A DNA stretch of 64,000 nt from Zeugodacus cucurbitae (lineage: Eukaryota > Arthropoda > Insecta > Diptera > Tephritidae), in assembly GCF_028554725.1 (NCBI RefSeq), contig NC_071668.1, positions 19,509,501-19,573,500 on the forward strand, read 5' to 3'. The position numbers and the translations under genes were made by a program. Within the stretch, counting starts at the first letter, position 1, and every line of letters begins with the position of its first letter. Below the pieces are notes generated by a model. It was not told the DNA's origin. It made no database searches and was given only the letters and a program-made list of their open reading frames with translations. Positions 21,543 through 34,103 of this stretch are shown here, piece by piece.

Positions 21543-23734
21543 AACTATAGGTCTACAATTGTGTTGTACTTCATACATGCTGGAGCATTGAACATCTTTG
21601 AGGAACGCTCCGAATCCACAGACCCGACTACTTTAAAAAAGAAAATTCTGTCATCTAAATACTCTCTCAAGAATGAGCTGAAGTATCAAGTAAACCTCAA
21701 TGGTTTAATTGAGACCGAGATAAGTTAGCGAAACAGTCGAAAGACCCGTGAAGATTGATTTTTATCATCCCTTTCTAGTTTTGTCTTCTCACACTCTACC
21801 AGAAGAAGAATATATAATATAAGCGAGAACACAAAAAAGAAACAACAACCAAGGGAGATTTCTCATTAAGACCACATGAGTGCACCACACCATCGCGATC
21901 TCAAATAACGGAACCCCCTTCTGCTGTTACTCCCTTTGCCACCACTACTGCCACTTCGGCGTCGTCAACTATGGCTTATGGCCTTCATTTCCGAAATCTG
22001 CATGCATGCATCGGACAAAGTAATTACCGAGCGTTGCCCAAATATTGGCAACCATGAACGCACTTGTTATTTCCCAATTTCTCCTTGTTGTTGTAGTAAT
22101 TTTTCATTTCAATCACATTGTGTTTTTCTTAATTTCGAAAACGAACTGACATCATCTCGCTTCATTATGCACTTTGTGTGCCAGCAAAGGTAGCCGTCAC
22201 GATACCTCCGATTGGTTTACCCCAGCGTTGTCAAGGACTTGCAATTTAAAAGCGCACTCATTTTCTTGGTGTACATTACGCATTACTTTTGTATGAATAT
22301 GAGAGAGTGTGCGCATTGTTGTTTCGATTCACAATCGAACGCTGACTGACAGTCTGTCAGTCTGCTGGTTGCACTCAGGCACAATGAGGTAGAGTGATGT
22401 TGCGTAATTACCTGTTGCTTGGTGAGGTGCATAAACATGAGTGAGAGATGCCTGCATACGAGGGTGTGTTGAGCAGTAGCTGATTGCAGGATATTACAAA
22501 AATCTCGTTGTTAACGCATTGCTTATTTTCAAATCTCAATTGAAGGAGTTTTTTAATCAGGGTTTGGTGTTCCGAAATCTCAACCCCAAGCATGTTAAGA
22601 CCTTACTATGCTCCCGGACTTCGAATACTGTTTCAGAGTTCTGAAAACTTTCTCTCAACTTTGGGAATTTATCTCGAGGCCTAAATCTGGTTTTACTCCC
22701 TAGTTATCTATATCAATCAACACACGTCACAGTTTTAGATATTTTGAAGACTGTTGAGAAAAGCTTCGGTATCTCCGAAACTGCTTTCGTAACTCTCTGA
22801 ACTGATTTCCCATTTCAATATTTTCAATACAGAAGTTCTGACTTGAAATCAACGGAGGGCCTTTGGATCCAAACTAGTTTCGGAACTTTAAAATTTTTTT
22901 TGTAAACAATTACTCCTCCAAGAACATAGAGTACTATATCTTCTTTCTCAAAAGAAGTGAACTCGCAATCACATTCATATAATCCATCCCCGTCAACATT
23001 TGACCTTTTAACTAACCTTAAGCTTATAACTATGACGAAAGTTTGGTGAATTATCATTATAACAATAACAAGATGAATATATATGAATGGAATGATTGTC
23101 TTTTCGACTATACTTTTCTTAGGGTTTTGATCTTCATGAAGACCGGTACTCGTTTGCTTTCTGTTTTCCTTTTTTCTCAAATATGGCCTTAGGACTCTCG
23201 AAGCTATGTTTTATTCTTCAGAAATGTTAATGAGACTAGCAACACTCTCGAATGAACAAAGAACACTTTTTGCTTCCAATCTCTCGGACACCCATCACGT
23301 GTACTTTGAGTATTGAAATCATTTCGGTGGACTGATTGTGTTACTGAGTTTTATTATAGATTCTACAGCGTAACAGAAGTCGTACCTTACTACTTTATGC
23401 TTTTACAAGAAATGAATCAATAAAAAACTTCTCATACTTTTCTTTCGTTCCTCAGTTACCTTGACAGTTCATTGTCATTTTGTATTAATTCTATATTTAC
23501 ACCTTACCTTTGCTTTGATCCTACTCTGTCCTTCATATAAATAGCTGTGCCTCGTCTCTTATACCTTATTCTTTCTCATCTACCTCTCCTCATTTACTCC
23601 GACAGTCTCTTGTCACTCAATCTTTATACAGCCTTTCTTTGAGCCCCTTCTTTCAGACTTTTTTCTGCAATTTGTGCCTGAGTGCCTCAATCTGCCCACT
23701 CTCAAATGTTGTCTGTCATTATATACGTTTTTAT
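21543..23734. other. Gene-free stretch
   Basis: No transposon end, LINE motif or plausible exon was found. The 118-codon minus frame at 22824-23180 shows a hydrophobic stretch but nothing I recognise. Confidence 0.45.
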
Positions 23735-23989
23735 TCACAGTGCCGCTGACTGGTAAGTATTAATACCGTTGCATTTATTATTGCACTTATCGGTACATAG
23801 TGCGCCATCAACTTCGATAAGTGTAAATACACCAATACTGCGGCATAATCCTTGAAGCATATCTTTCATTACCACTTCAATGCCTGCCTCAGTATATTGC
23901 TCCTCATTTTGTGCCAAGTCCTCGCTCTTGCTGTGTCTTGTGGGTTGTGAGCGTTTGGTGTCATCCTCCAACTCTTCTTGCTGATACAT
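23735..23989 (-). CDS. Unrecognised 84-residue open frame
   Basis: The frame is 84 codons on the minus strand, with an acidic, Gln/Lys/Ser-rich N-terminal half and a cysteine-containing C-terminal quarter (ALCTDKCNNKC). Its composition looks more like protein than the surrounding frames. I do not recognise it, and no promoter or clear splice donor goes with it. It overlaps the plus-strand microexon candidate, so at most one of the two is likely to be real. Confidence 0.2.
   Translation of the reverse strand: MYQQEELEDDTKRSQPTRHSKSEDLAQNEEQYTEAGIEVVMKDMLQGLCRSIGVFTLIEVDGALCTDKCNNKCNGINTYQSAAL
23741..23752 (+). other. Candidate 12-nt microexon
   Basis: The T-rich stretch before 23741 ends TTTTTATTCACAG, a good 3' splice site. 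Twelve bases (TGCCGCTGACTG) follow, then GTAAGT at 23753-23758. Twelve is a multiple of three, so inclusion would keep the frame. In phase 0 it contains TGA, but in the other phases it reads Ala-Ala-Asp or Pro-Leu-Thr. It could be a chance juxtaposition, or a very short recursive-splice exon. Confidence 0.3.
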
Positions 23990-24379
23990 GACAATGACTG
24001 AGTTAATAACTCACAAGTAGCTTATTGAATATTGTGAGCTTTGCGAAAAATACTTGAGAAACGCAATGAAAAGAATAACTACGAAAGACTCTCTACGCCG
24101 ATATTATGCTGTGTATGCTTGGAGCTGCCAATTAGTCATTAAAGTCGTTGGGGATTAAAAATTGGTAATTATAAAAATTACTTATTCAAGTTCATTAGTA
24201 GTTAAAAAGTTGTAATTTATGAGTTGATTGGTCTCAGTTAGTGTCTTCTATATTAAAGTATGAGATATTATTTTATGATTTAGTATTATTATGTTAGAAA
24301 AAGAGCTGGTCAAGCAAAAAATTCAAATTTGTTGGGGAATGTTAATTATCATTCGAAAGAACTCTTTGGCAAGCTTTTA
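23990..24379. other. Gene-free AT-rich stretch
   Basis: Nothing recognisable between the open frame and the transposase relic. Confidence 0.5.
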
Positions 24380-25485
24380 TAAAGAATATCACTTTCAAAT
24401 GTTGTCGCGGCTACGACTCAGATGGTCCATCCGTTGAATGCAATTTTCGATGGCTCGTTCGAGCATTTCGACTGGTAACTGGCGAATGATATACCTTATG
24501 TTTTGCTTCAAGACCTGAATCGAAGCGGGATTGTCCGTATATACTTTAGACTTTACATATCCCTATAGAAAAATGTCTAACGGTGTGATATCACACGATA
24601 TTGGTGGCCAATCGACCGGCCCAAAACGTGAAATCAACTACTCACCGAAGTGTTCTCTCAGTAAATCCATTTAATAATGCGATGTGTGGGAAGTGGCGCC
24701 GTCTTGTTGAAACCAAATGTCACCGAGATCACGAGCTTCAATTTCAGGCATCAAATAGTCGGTTATGGCGCGATTGACGCGATTGACGTTTTCGCCGGTA
24801 AAAATAATCAAGAAATATGTGCCGATGGTTCCACCGGCGCTCAAACTACTCCGAAGCTTTGTTTTTTCGCGATGAAATGACAGCTCTTTAATCTCTTCAG
24901 GTTTCTCTTAGGCCATTTTGCTTGTTTACATACCCATTGAGCCAGAAATGAGACTCATCGCTGAACAGAATTTGGCTCGAAAACGTCGGATATTCTTGGA
25001 ACTTTTCAAGAGGCCATAGAGCGAAGTGATGGCGCTTGTGGAGGTCCAGCGAAGATCAGTTCATGCACAAGCTGTATTTTGTACTCTTTGAATTGAAGAT
25101 CTCGACGTAAAATGCGCCAAATCGTTCGATATGTCAGTCCGAGATTGCTGCGAACGGCGGCAAATCGACTATCCACGGTGTTCGTGTACACTCTCAGCTA
25201 TGGCTGCTATTTTTTTTCAGTGCGTGCTGGACGTGATCTATTCGGTCGAATATTATCCAATAATGAATGCTGGGTTTCAAGGTGGATGGTGGTGTTGCGA
25301 ATAGTATGCTTAGTGACCCGATTATGTTGACCATAAGTTGAGCGAAGCACGCTAAACACACCCTTTACAGACGTCTTTCTTCGATGAATACTGAACAAAA
25401 ATAACATGACAGCTTGACATGACTCACGCGTGAACTGTCAAAAAAAAGGCTATTGAAAAAGGTATCTCTGTTTGGATCACCCTTT
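24380..25485 (-). pseudogene. DD41D (rosa-like) Tc1/mariner transposase relic, near full length
   Basis: Read on the minus strand, this relic has a decayed N-terminal helix-turn-helix part (VFSVLRSTYGQHNRVTKHTI near 25320-25360). It continues through TYRTIWRILRRDLQFKEYKIQLVHEL near 25060-25130, an SDESHFWLNGYV-like first catalytic block near 24930-24970, an FQQDGATSH-like second block near 24690-24720 and a PISCDITPLD-like third block near 24580-24610. It ends RMDHLSRSRDNI and a stop at 24395-24397. Several frameshifts break it. The right end carries GGATCACCCTTTA, matching the GGGTGAT-type ends of the related copy at 31701. The left end is not recognisable. Confidence 0.8.
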
Positions 25486-26959
25486 ATTATGTACTTCCAA
25501 GTTACAATTTTGTGTTTCTGTCACAGTATATCGGAATCAGCAATAATCAATACTTTCACTTGTAGGATTACATTCATATGATTTCTAATTAAAATATTCA
25601 TGTTTGGGTCGCCACAAAACAACCATTTTATTGTGAACAATTTCATTGTTCTCATTATATTTCATTATTTTCAGGATTAGTATTTGACGTAATCACAATT
25701 ACTTTGCATTTTCACTTTAAATAATTAATTACCAAAGTTCAAGCACAAACCAAATATTTCATTAAAAAAAAACAGAATTGAAACACAATCAATCAGTGCA
25801 ATAATCGAGCAAATAAAATATGAGCTCCAAACAAAAGGATCCATACAATTTCTAATGAAAATAAATATGTACTTATGTATATCTCTGTATGTATTTGTAT
25901 TTGTTGGCATTCGAACAAAAGCTAACCAATTAACAAATCAAACCGGTGACCACACACCACAGCATATACCGTAATGTAGGTTTATTGTTGTTTGCGCAAA
26001 CATTATCAACGATAAACAATAGCGGAGAGCGAGACAAGTGTGATGTGGTGTGGTGTAACGTGGCGCAGCGACGAAGTGACAAAATGACAGCATTGGCCAC
26101 AAGTTCGGCAGCTTAATGCATTTGATGGCACATAAAAAGCTTTTAATTTATTTGCATGGGATTTCGATAAACATACATACATACAAACATACCCTAGAAT
26201 TCTTAACGGCATATGTATATTTAACGGTGTGTGTACTCGTGAGCTCTTAAACAAATATGCGCGCACAGTTGAATAAATAACGACACGGCCAACAGTCGCT
26301 TGACGAATTGAGCGACTGTCATAGCGGTTGTCAAAGAAGATATGCAGTTGACTTATTAAAACTATATTTTTACATATGAGTGAGCGAGAGCGCAGTGCTG
26401 CTCCTGTCGCTCAGTACTGGCTGTCAAATTAAAGGTCAAATGTTTGTCAGTTTTTTTATTAGTTTCTAGAAATAAAGCTATCACCACATAAATATCAATG
26501 CTGATTTTGCATATGTCAAAAAGAGACAACAAAGAGTACCAGAAGAGTCTTGAGATGCCACAAATCAGGAGTATTTTTTGTGAAAAATTTAAAATGATGA
26601 ATAATTGATTGTTTTACGAGTAATTTCGTTTATTTTTCAGAAACTTTGTTTTGAGTTGAGGATCTCAAAAGTTCATATTTATAGGAAAATTATATTCTGG
26701 ACTGTGCGAAAAGTGTGAAAAAAGGACTACTAGTCCATCGAAACTGAAAATTTTCAGTTATTTTCATCATTACTCTGAACCTAATAATGATGACAGTAAA
26801 GCAAAAAAAGTATCATCCAAACATTTGTTCTCATTCCATTTGACATATCACGGTTCACCGAAAATTTTATAAACTGTATCTTATCAGGTATCTTTAACTC
26901 TAACTATGGTGTGTACAGTCTTATGACTCATAGACTGATTTATGATAAATTGTAATTGT
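25486..26959. other. Gene-free AT-rich stretch
   Basis: Contains short CATACATACATACAAACATA-like patches near 26172-26190. No gene recognised. Confidence 0.5.
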
Positions 26960-27675
26960 GGAGCTACGTCAACACAGGTCTAATAGTCTAACGGCGTCTA
27001 ATCGCATGAGCGAGGCGACCAATTGATAGGGCTATTTCGTGAGATAACATGTTTACCAAACTTGGATTTCAATAAATCGATTGTGTGGCTTGTGGCGACT
27101 TCCTGTTGGAACCATATATTGTCCAAGTCCATATCTTCCAATTCGCGCCAAAAATGTTCGATTATTATTGAGCGGTAGCGATTCCCAATAGCAGTAACGA
27201 GCCGGTCTTGATCATCACGGAAGAAGTGTGGCCCAATGACGTCGCCGGCCCATAAACTGCACCAAACCATATTATTTTCGTCCAACGCTTGAGAACGACG
27301 TGTAAGAGACTGGTTTGGGTCTTCATCAATTGAAGCGCTAACGGCAGCAATATTCTCGACACTACGGGCACTTCTTTGTCTCACTGGCTCGGGAGTATTT
27401 TGTATTGTCCCTGTGGATTTCAATTTTTCCACTAGAGATTCAATTGTTGATCTGACAGGACGATTATGATGACCATAAATATGACGTAACGCTCTTAAAG
27501 TTGAGGCCACTCCGCAGTAAATTATAATAATTTCCACTCATTGTTGGATCGTGTATCTTTCAATGATGAAATGGCAAACCTTACAGCAGGGAAATGTCAA
27601 AAGAGCGGGAAAAGATATGGCGTCGTTTGCTAACCCTATCGGTCTACTTTTGTAGCGTCCTATTAAAAAAGCCCA
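26960..27675 (-). pseudogene. DD41D-type transposase relic with internal deletion and lost second Asp
   Basis: The minus frame 26998-27537 joins an N-terminal helix-turn-helix part (TLRALRHIYGHHNRPVRSTIESLVEK, then RSARSVENIAAVSASIDEDPNQSLTRRSQ) directly to the middle of the catalytic domain (NMVWCSLWAGDVIGPHFFRDD). About 60-80 residues, including the first catalytic Asp, are missing. The second block reads WFQQEVATSH where the family has QQDGA, so the catalytic Asp is Glu. The third block survives as PRSCD, a stop, then TPLDY. The right end GGGCTTTTTTA and the following GACGCTACAAAAGTAGACCG match the start of the copy at 41906. Confidence 0.85.
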
Positions 27676-29259
27676 TAGACCTGTTTTAGTAAGACGGAAA
27701 TGTAGATTTCCAGCTTACAAAAATTCACAGAATATTTTATATCAGTAAAAAATCATGACTTTCTTTTAAATGCCAATAAATAGTTCCACTAAGGGAACGA
27801 TTTTTAGTTCACTTCTTCTGCAGACTCTTCTACTGATAATTTGACGATTGATCATCTAAAATAAAGCATTAAAGCCATAAAATGACAAATATTGGATCAT
27901 AAAAAAGCGAATTATAGGTAAATATTGATACTGGCGACATCTGGTGGAACTTTTTGAGAGTATAATTAAATCTTCAAAGCAGTCAACCGACTAGTTCGCC
28001 AAGCAGTTCATATTTATTCTAAAGTAGTTCATATAACTAGTTGATTTCACGGCAGGAGTACCAACACACACCGTCTCACACATAGACAAACATATACAAA
28101 ATTTCAATGTAAACACGCTCTTAGCTCTGCGCAAACAAACACGCAATCAACGCCACAAATTATTATGTAAATATGTATGTCAGTATATAGTCAGTATGTG
28201 TGTGCGCACATATTTATTTATGCAAGTGCCATTCGAGACACCACTACTGTTGTACAAGATTGATGACTGCTGTCAAAAAAGGATATCTTTAATTTGCCAA
28301 GCGCTCTGTGGGGGATTTAGCAACCGCAGCGAATTCAAGGCTATTTGTGCTTTGTGTCTAATCCAATGGAATTAATTGCATATAAAAATATGTGTATGTG
28401 TCTCTGTGTGTGTTGTGATTTCGTTTCAAGTTCCTCTTCTTCTTATTCTACTGGCAGTGATTTGGCAAAGAAAACAAGTTAAGAAGCTAGTAGTTGTATT
28501 TGTTTATTTGCGTCATTGTCGCTGTTTTGCTTGGATTTTGATAAACATAATTTAAATAAATTTAAGTTCGCTTCTTTTCTTCTCTTTGATTTGCAACAAT
28601 GTTGCTTAATTGAAGTTAAAGTTGACGTCAATGTGAAGTGATTTAAAGAAGATGACTTGATTAGAAGTTTTATTTTTAGTAAAAATAAGAAAGGTGTTTA
28701 AGAAGTATGTCAATTTTCGAGAGTATATTTAAGCTTCTAAATACGGATGGATTCAAACCCAAAAATAACAAGATCCCGACTAAAAACTCAGAATTCGTAA
28801 AATATAGTATAATATGTATATGTATATGTTGGCAATGGCGACTGTTGGATAATTCATCAATTTACTCATTCTTTGTATCGATTTTTTTGGTATAAAAACC
28901 TATGAAAAAGTCATCTTATTTGAAACTTAAATGATCTTGGAAGATATTATAATGCAAAATGACTGATTGAATCAGAAAAATGTTGGCGCAGGGAAGGAAC
29001 GAAGGTCTTTTTCTGCTTTCGGAAGAGAGGAGCAGTTAGCTTTTTAGGACTGTAGCTCAACGCATTGGTCCGTGATAGCTTTAACTACCATAAGATCTCT
29101 ATATAGAGTCGTTTTAGACTTCCAGACCATTGCAGTGTTTTTAAAAAAGAGATACCTGACATTATAAAAGAGCTAGATATATTGCTTCGAGGTTCAAGGT
29201 TCACATTGTCGCAATAGTAGGAATACGATGAGATTAGGAATCCTTTTAGCCACAAACTA
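27676..29259. other. Gene-free stretch
   Basis: TG-rich patches lie near 28190-28210 and 28388-28415. No gene or repeat recognised. Confidence 0.5.
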
Positions 29260-29392
29260 CCATAGCTGGAGAAAGGCGAGATCCCCTACTCCACTGTCCA
29301 GTGTACACGGACTGAGGTTGATACATCTCGGAGGCTACACCTTTGGCGAACTAACTGGAACTGATATTAGCCGCCTCATAAAAAACTTATGA
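29260..29392 (+). pseudogene. LINE C-terminal tail fragment
   Basis: Forward reading gives HLGGYTFGELTGTDISRLIK followed by a short end and TGA. I recognise this from the region after the zinc knuckle in RNase H-bearing LINE ORF2 proteins. It is too short and changed to place in a clade. It differs from the tail of the fragment at 10435, so it comes from another family. Confidence 0.45.
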
Positions 29393-31700
29393 TAGGCTCA
29401 AAGCTCTTCGGCGATATGAAAGTGCTATCTTTTCATTCTATACTTTGATGTCTCTTGGCATCGCACTGAACTAGTACCTTTAGCTGTCTAAGTAGCCTCT
29501 GAACATTATAGAATCGGGTCATTCCCACGTAAACACTAAGTATTCACTCCGATAGCAGAGAGGAACTCTGATTTGAACTCACCGACCCTGCTCGCGAAAC
29601 TAATTAAGAATTGTTTCACCTTACACGCCTTAACCTCATATTACATAGTTTTCGATAATATTCACATAATCCGAGGTAAAAAAAAAATTGACGAAACAAT
29701 GACACTGTTCAGCTTATAAGAAGCCGCACCTTGGTTTCATTAATACCGAACTTGGAGCCCGTCAAAGTTTTCTTATCTGTTTCTGGTCTACCATTGTAAG
29801 CTCAGCGAGCATTAGAAAAGAGTCGGTACCAGCTGAATCATAAGAGGTCTTTGAAGCTGAAGCAGAGTGCTAACTAGTTACTAAATTAAATATTCTACTT
29901 GGATCCAATGTTGATCTTAACTAGAAGATGGGCTGATGGAACTATTATTTATCGAACTCGGTAGAAAATTGTAGTCGGTAAAAAATTTAAGCTTTTCGAG
30001 AGTTTCAGATGTTCTTCACTAGACTTAATGGTTCTATATGGAGCTAGCATCGGGAGATAGGTTCAGCCAGTCATTTTGGCAAAAATTTTATCTTAATTGG
30101 ATTTTCTATTCTCAAAAAGACTTTCTTTTAGGTTTTTATGAAGAAGATTAAAAATAATTAACCAGAATTCGAAAGAGATATTTTGCTAAAAGCTCAAAAG
30201 AGATGTTTTCAAAAACTGCCAAAAAAATTTAACCATTTAATTATGACGAATCTCCTGAAACTTATCACTGTATAAGAAAAAATTCCAAACTCATTTAGTC
30301 CAATTACAAAAAATAAGTGAAATATAAGCAAAACCCACACGAATACACCAGAGACAAGAGCTACAGAATTTGTAAGAACCTCATACAATATCATTTTTAA
30401 GGCAGCAATTTAGGTAGGCAAGAAAAGAAGAATTCTAAAATCACAAGCCATTGGAGATTTGCTAAGGATACAAGTGAGCATGCATTCTTAACAGCTCAAC
30501 TGACAGTGAATATCTCCAGCAAACCAAGGCATGCGTCAAGCAAGCTTTAAAGCGCTTTCCGCACAGCCAATTAATGGTGGGCTAAAAACACACAAAAAAC
30601 GAAACAAAAACAATAACGGTAAATGCGAAATGCAAAAATAACAGCACAAAAAACGGCAACATTCAAAACAGAAAATCTCTGCAATTCAAAACAACAAAAA
30701 TCGCTACAACAAAATGGAAAAAACAACAGCAAATTACTGACGGGAGACAAGAGAGAAAGGGTGAAATGGCAAGAAGCACACTAAATGGCATTTCTTTGCA
30801 TTGGCTCGCACTGAACGTGTATTTACTGTAAATTATCAGCTAAAGGTTGGACTTCTATATATATACACCGGTATACATACATACATATATCCACAATAAC
30901 GCATTTACTTGAATGATTTGGTTTTCTGACAGGAATATTTGACTGATGAGCCTTAGACTGTCATGCTATACTAACTATGTGTTTCTATGTATTCTATGTT
31001 TTTTCTATGTTTTCTATGTTTTTCTATGTTTTGGCAATTTTAGTGCTTTTTTATTATACCAAATACCATCGTTTTTCATTCATTCCGACCATTCTTTAGC
31101 TGCAGCTATTCAGAAGACCACATAAAAGTCAGCAAAAGTAAGAGAAAAGAGTTAGAGACAGGTACCCTAAGGACATTGTGTGGAATTTAATTTGCCATTT
31201 AAGCGTCATACGTCAATCAAGATTCCAACAAAGCGCACAAAAAAAAAGAGATAAAAAACACAAACACATAAAAAACATGAAATAATTGCACTTGACTGCG
31301 TGTGTGGTTGTGTGTGTGTAGGTGGAAATCTGCATGCATGAATAACAGCATGTCCGGCAGACAGACAGACAAAGCTGGCAGACAGCTAAGTATTGCATTC
31401 TGCAAGAGTGGAAGAAAGCTCACACACACATACACGTGCGCTTGGCTTGTAAAAGAGGCAGCACAGCAAGCATTTAGGTCGAGCGGAGGTAAAGTGGTTA
31501 TATCCTGTGCGCGCATATAAGGAAGTGGGCAAACAAATGGACCTGCATATTTAAGTTGGGAGTGTATATATTTTTAATTCGCATATATATATGTGTAGGT
31601 GTTTGTTTAAAACGCCTACACCTGAATGTACAGCAATGAAAAGTGCACTTAGAAGATCAACCATAAGAAATTAAGAGAGAGAGGAAGAGAAATATATGTA
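29393..31700. other. Gene-free stretch with a TTTTCTATG repeat patch
   Basis: Between about 30980 and 31033 the word TTCTATG(T)TTT recurs five times at 9-13 base steps. CAACAA-like runs lie near 30600-30730 and (GT)n near 31300-31318. No gene found. Confidence 0.5.
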
Positions 31701-32630
31701 AAGGGTGATTTTTTAAGAGCTTGATAACTTTTTTTAAAAAAAAACGCATAAAATTTGCAAAATCTCATCGGTTCTTTATTTGAAACGTTAGATTGGTTCA
31801 TGACATTTACTTTTTGAAGATAATTTCATTTAAATGTTGACCGCGGCTGCGTCTTAGGTGGTCCATTCGGAAAGTCCAATTTTGGGCAACTTTTTCGAGC
31901 ATTTCGGCCGGAATAGCCCGAATTTCTTCGGAAATGTTGTCTTCCAAAGCTGGAATAGTTGCTGGCTTATTTCTGTAGACTTTAGACTTGACGTAGCCCC
32001 ACAAAAAATAGTCTAAAGGCGTTAAATCGCATGATCTTGGTGGCCAACTTACGGGTCCATTTCTTGAGATGAATTGTTCTCCGAAGTTTTCCCTCAAAAT
32101 GGCCATAGAATCGCGAGCTGTGTGGCATGTAGCGCCATCTTGTTGAAACCACATCTCAACCAAGTTCAGTTCTTCCATTTTTGGCAACAAAAAGTTTGTT
32201 AGCATCGAACGATAGCGATCGCCATTCACCGTAACGTTGCGTCCAACAGCATCTTTGAAAAAATACGGTCCAATGATTCCACCAGCGTACAAACCACACC
32301 AAACAGTGCATTTTTCGGGATGCATGGGCAGTTCTTGAACGGCTTCTGGTTGCTCTTCACCCCAAATGCGGCAATTTTGCTTATTTACGTAGCCATTCAA
32401 CCAGAAATGAGCCTCATCGCTGAACAAAATTTGTCGATAAACACATTTCGAACCGAACACTGATTTTGGTAATAAAATTCAATGATTTGCAAGCGTTGCT
32501 CGTTAGTAAGTCTATTCATGATGAAATGTCAAAGCATACTGAGCATCTTTCTCTTTGACACCATGTCTGAAATCCCACGTGATCTGTCAAATACTAATGC
32601 ATGAAAATCCTAACCTCAAAAAAAACCCGT
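31701..32630 (-). mobile_element. DD41D (rosa-like) element, internally deleted, with TA on both sides
   Basis: The left end starts AAGGGTGATTTTTTAAGAGC after TA (31699-31700). The right end, read on the other strand, starts ACGGGTTTTTTTTGAGGT and is followed by TA (32631-32632). The element is about 930 bp. The transposase start codon survives at 32519 (MNRLTNEQRLQIIEFYYQNQ), but about 130 codons between it and the catalytic domain are gone and the frame shifts at the junction. Confidence 0.85.
31807..32460 (-). pseudogene. Catalytic domain of DD41D Tc1/mariner transposase
   Basis: The 217-codon frame holds the whole DDE/D catalytic domain. FSDEAHFW has the first Asp at residue 15, WFQQDGATCH the second at 108, and PRSCDLTPLDYFLWG the third (the Asp of TPLD) at 150. 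There are 41 residues between the second and third, hence DD41D. The C-terminus ends MDHLRRSRGQHLNEIIFKK. All catalytic residues are present, but the DNA-binding region is lost and the true start at 32519 is out of frame, so no working enzyme is expected. The apparent ATG of this frame lies in the deletion junction and is probably not a natural start. Confidence 0.9.
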
Positions 32631-32632
32631 TA

Positions 32633-34042
32633 CATATAGGTGACATACCAAGCTAAAATCTAATTGACACAAGTTGAGTTGTCTTTAGATTTGAAATTTA
32701 GTCCGGAAATCAATGAAAAGCAGTGGTCCAACTCTTGTTTTACAAATATATACTCTAAAATCATTTCAATTTCAAATTTCAATGGATTCAATTTGAATAT
32801 TTCGATTTCTGGAATTTTGGAATAATTCGATTTTTTTCCGTAAGAACTTGAGTTCTTTTTTATATACTTAGGGAAAGTCGCTAGCTCCGAACACTCCCAA
32901 AGTCCATGAAGAATCACTTTTGAAACTTCTTTTGACAGTACTATCTTCTTTTGGTTCCATAGATCTATTGAAAAAAACAACCCAGTACATATTTCAAGTC
33001 TCTTGGAATACCCTATCCTTTCCTCAAAATTCTACAATAGTGAGATTGGATCAATTGTAGAACTTTAAGGAAAGGCAATCATAAATGTCAAAATTTGTTT
33101 GTCTTTGGTTTGTAAAGAATTTAATCTCTCTCAGATTGCTCAGAGAGAATCTCTCCAGTTCTCCAGTTCTCATAAAATTCGTGCCACTCGTATAGCTCTT
33201 TTAAATCTAAAACCATTTTCTATACTTCCAACGACGGTTTTTTAATAATATTTGACATAATATCAGTCAGCAATCAGAATTCAGAAATTGAAAAAGGCTC
33301 CAAGGGTTTCTGGCTTAACTTGAAAGTTTACTCTTGTTGGTTAAAAGGGCCCACTTGGAGTAGCACCATGGTTTAGATTCTCGGAATTGATTTATATAGG
33401 TAAGATAAACAAGAGCTCCAGTTAGATACCATCGAACAACAGCTACGTGGGGGAATTATTGAGTTGGGATAGTGTTGGTGGCAATAATATCAGAAACAAC
33501 CACAAAACCAGACTGAAGTTATAACAAGGCACTTTTCCTGAAGACCGTCCTCCAAAAAATAGGACTGTTGAGATTTCTAGTAACTACTTTATTAGTCTCT
33601 GCATTCAACCTCTAAAATTTTATTGACCGCCTCTTTTCCTGGATATCTTTAATTTGAACCCGTTGCACCCCACGTTGAACCTTGAAATTCAATACAGTTC
33701 ATGCAAATCAACCATAATAGCCAATAATAAGTAAATTCCAAAGTATCATCAAATAGTCATTGCCACGATATTCCGAAATTCGCTGTAAGGCTATGCATTA
33801 TTAACCCTCGTGGCGTGCGGGTTAGAAGACACGCTTCAGCACCGCCACCACTACCACTACAGACAGCATCATTATCATATAATGTCATCAATGTCGGCTG
33901 CACGTCAGCGCGGGCGGTCGAGCCAAGCCTTAAACGTCAATCTACGCCATGACATAGGGGCACTCGGAGGCCAGCCATGCAGCCAACCAGTCAGTCATAT
34001 GCAGCTGCAACTTTCAAGACCGGTGAATGCTTAGCAAACCGC
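32633..34042. other. Gene-free stretch
   Basis: A GTAAGA at 33399 follows a poor pyrimidine tract and is not a convincing splice site. From about 33800 the sequence becomes less AT-rich. Confidence 0.45.
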
Positions 34043-34103
34043 ATGCAATTAGTGGTCGCTTTCCTGCTGGTGACTGCAGGCCTTCCGGCGTGCTGCAGCA
34101 AAG
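34043..34103 (+). CDS. Possible signal-peptide exon (20 codons plus one base)
   Basis: The ATG at 34043 opens 20 codons with a textbook hydrophobic core, VVAFLLVTAGLPA, then Cys-Cys-Ser-Lys. It ends at AAAG|GTAACC, a plausible phase-1 donor at 34104. Such a short first coding exon before a long intron is common in fly secreted and cell-surface proteins. The frame also stays open upstream to an ATG at 33977. There is no second exon in sight to confirm it, and the donor is only moderate, so this remains a guess. The protein family is unknown. Confidence 0.25.

Noticed and set aside
33395..33405. AG|GTAAGA as a third ratchet site
   Set aside because: The preceding 20 bases are not pyrimidine-rich and the donor deviates from GTAAGT.
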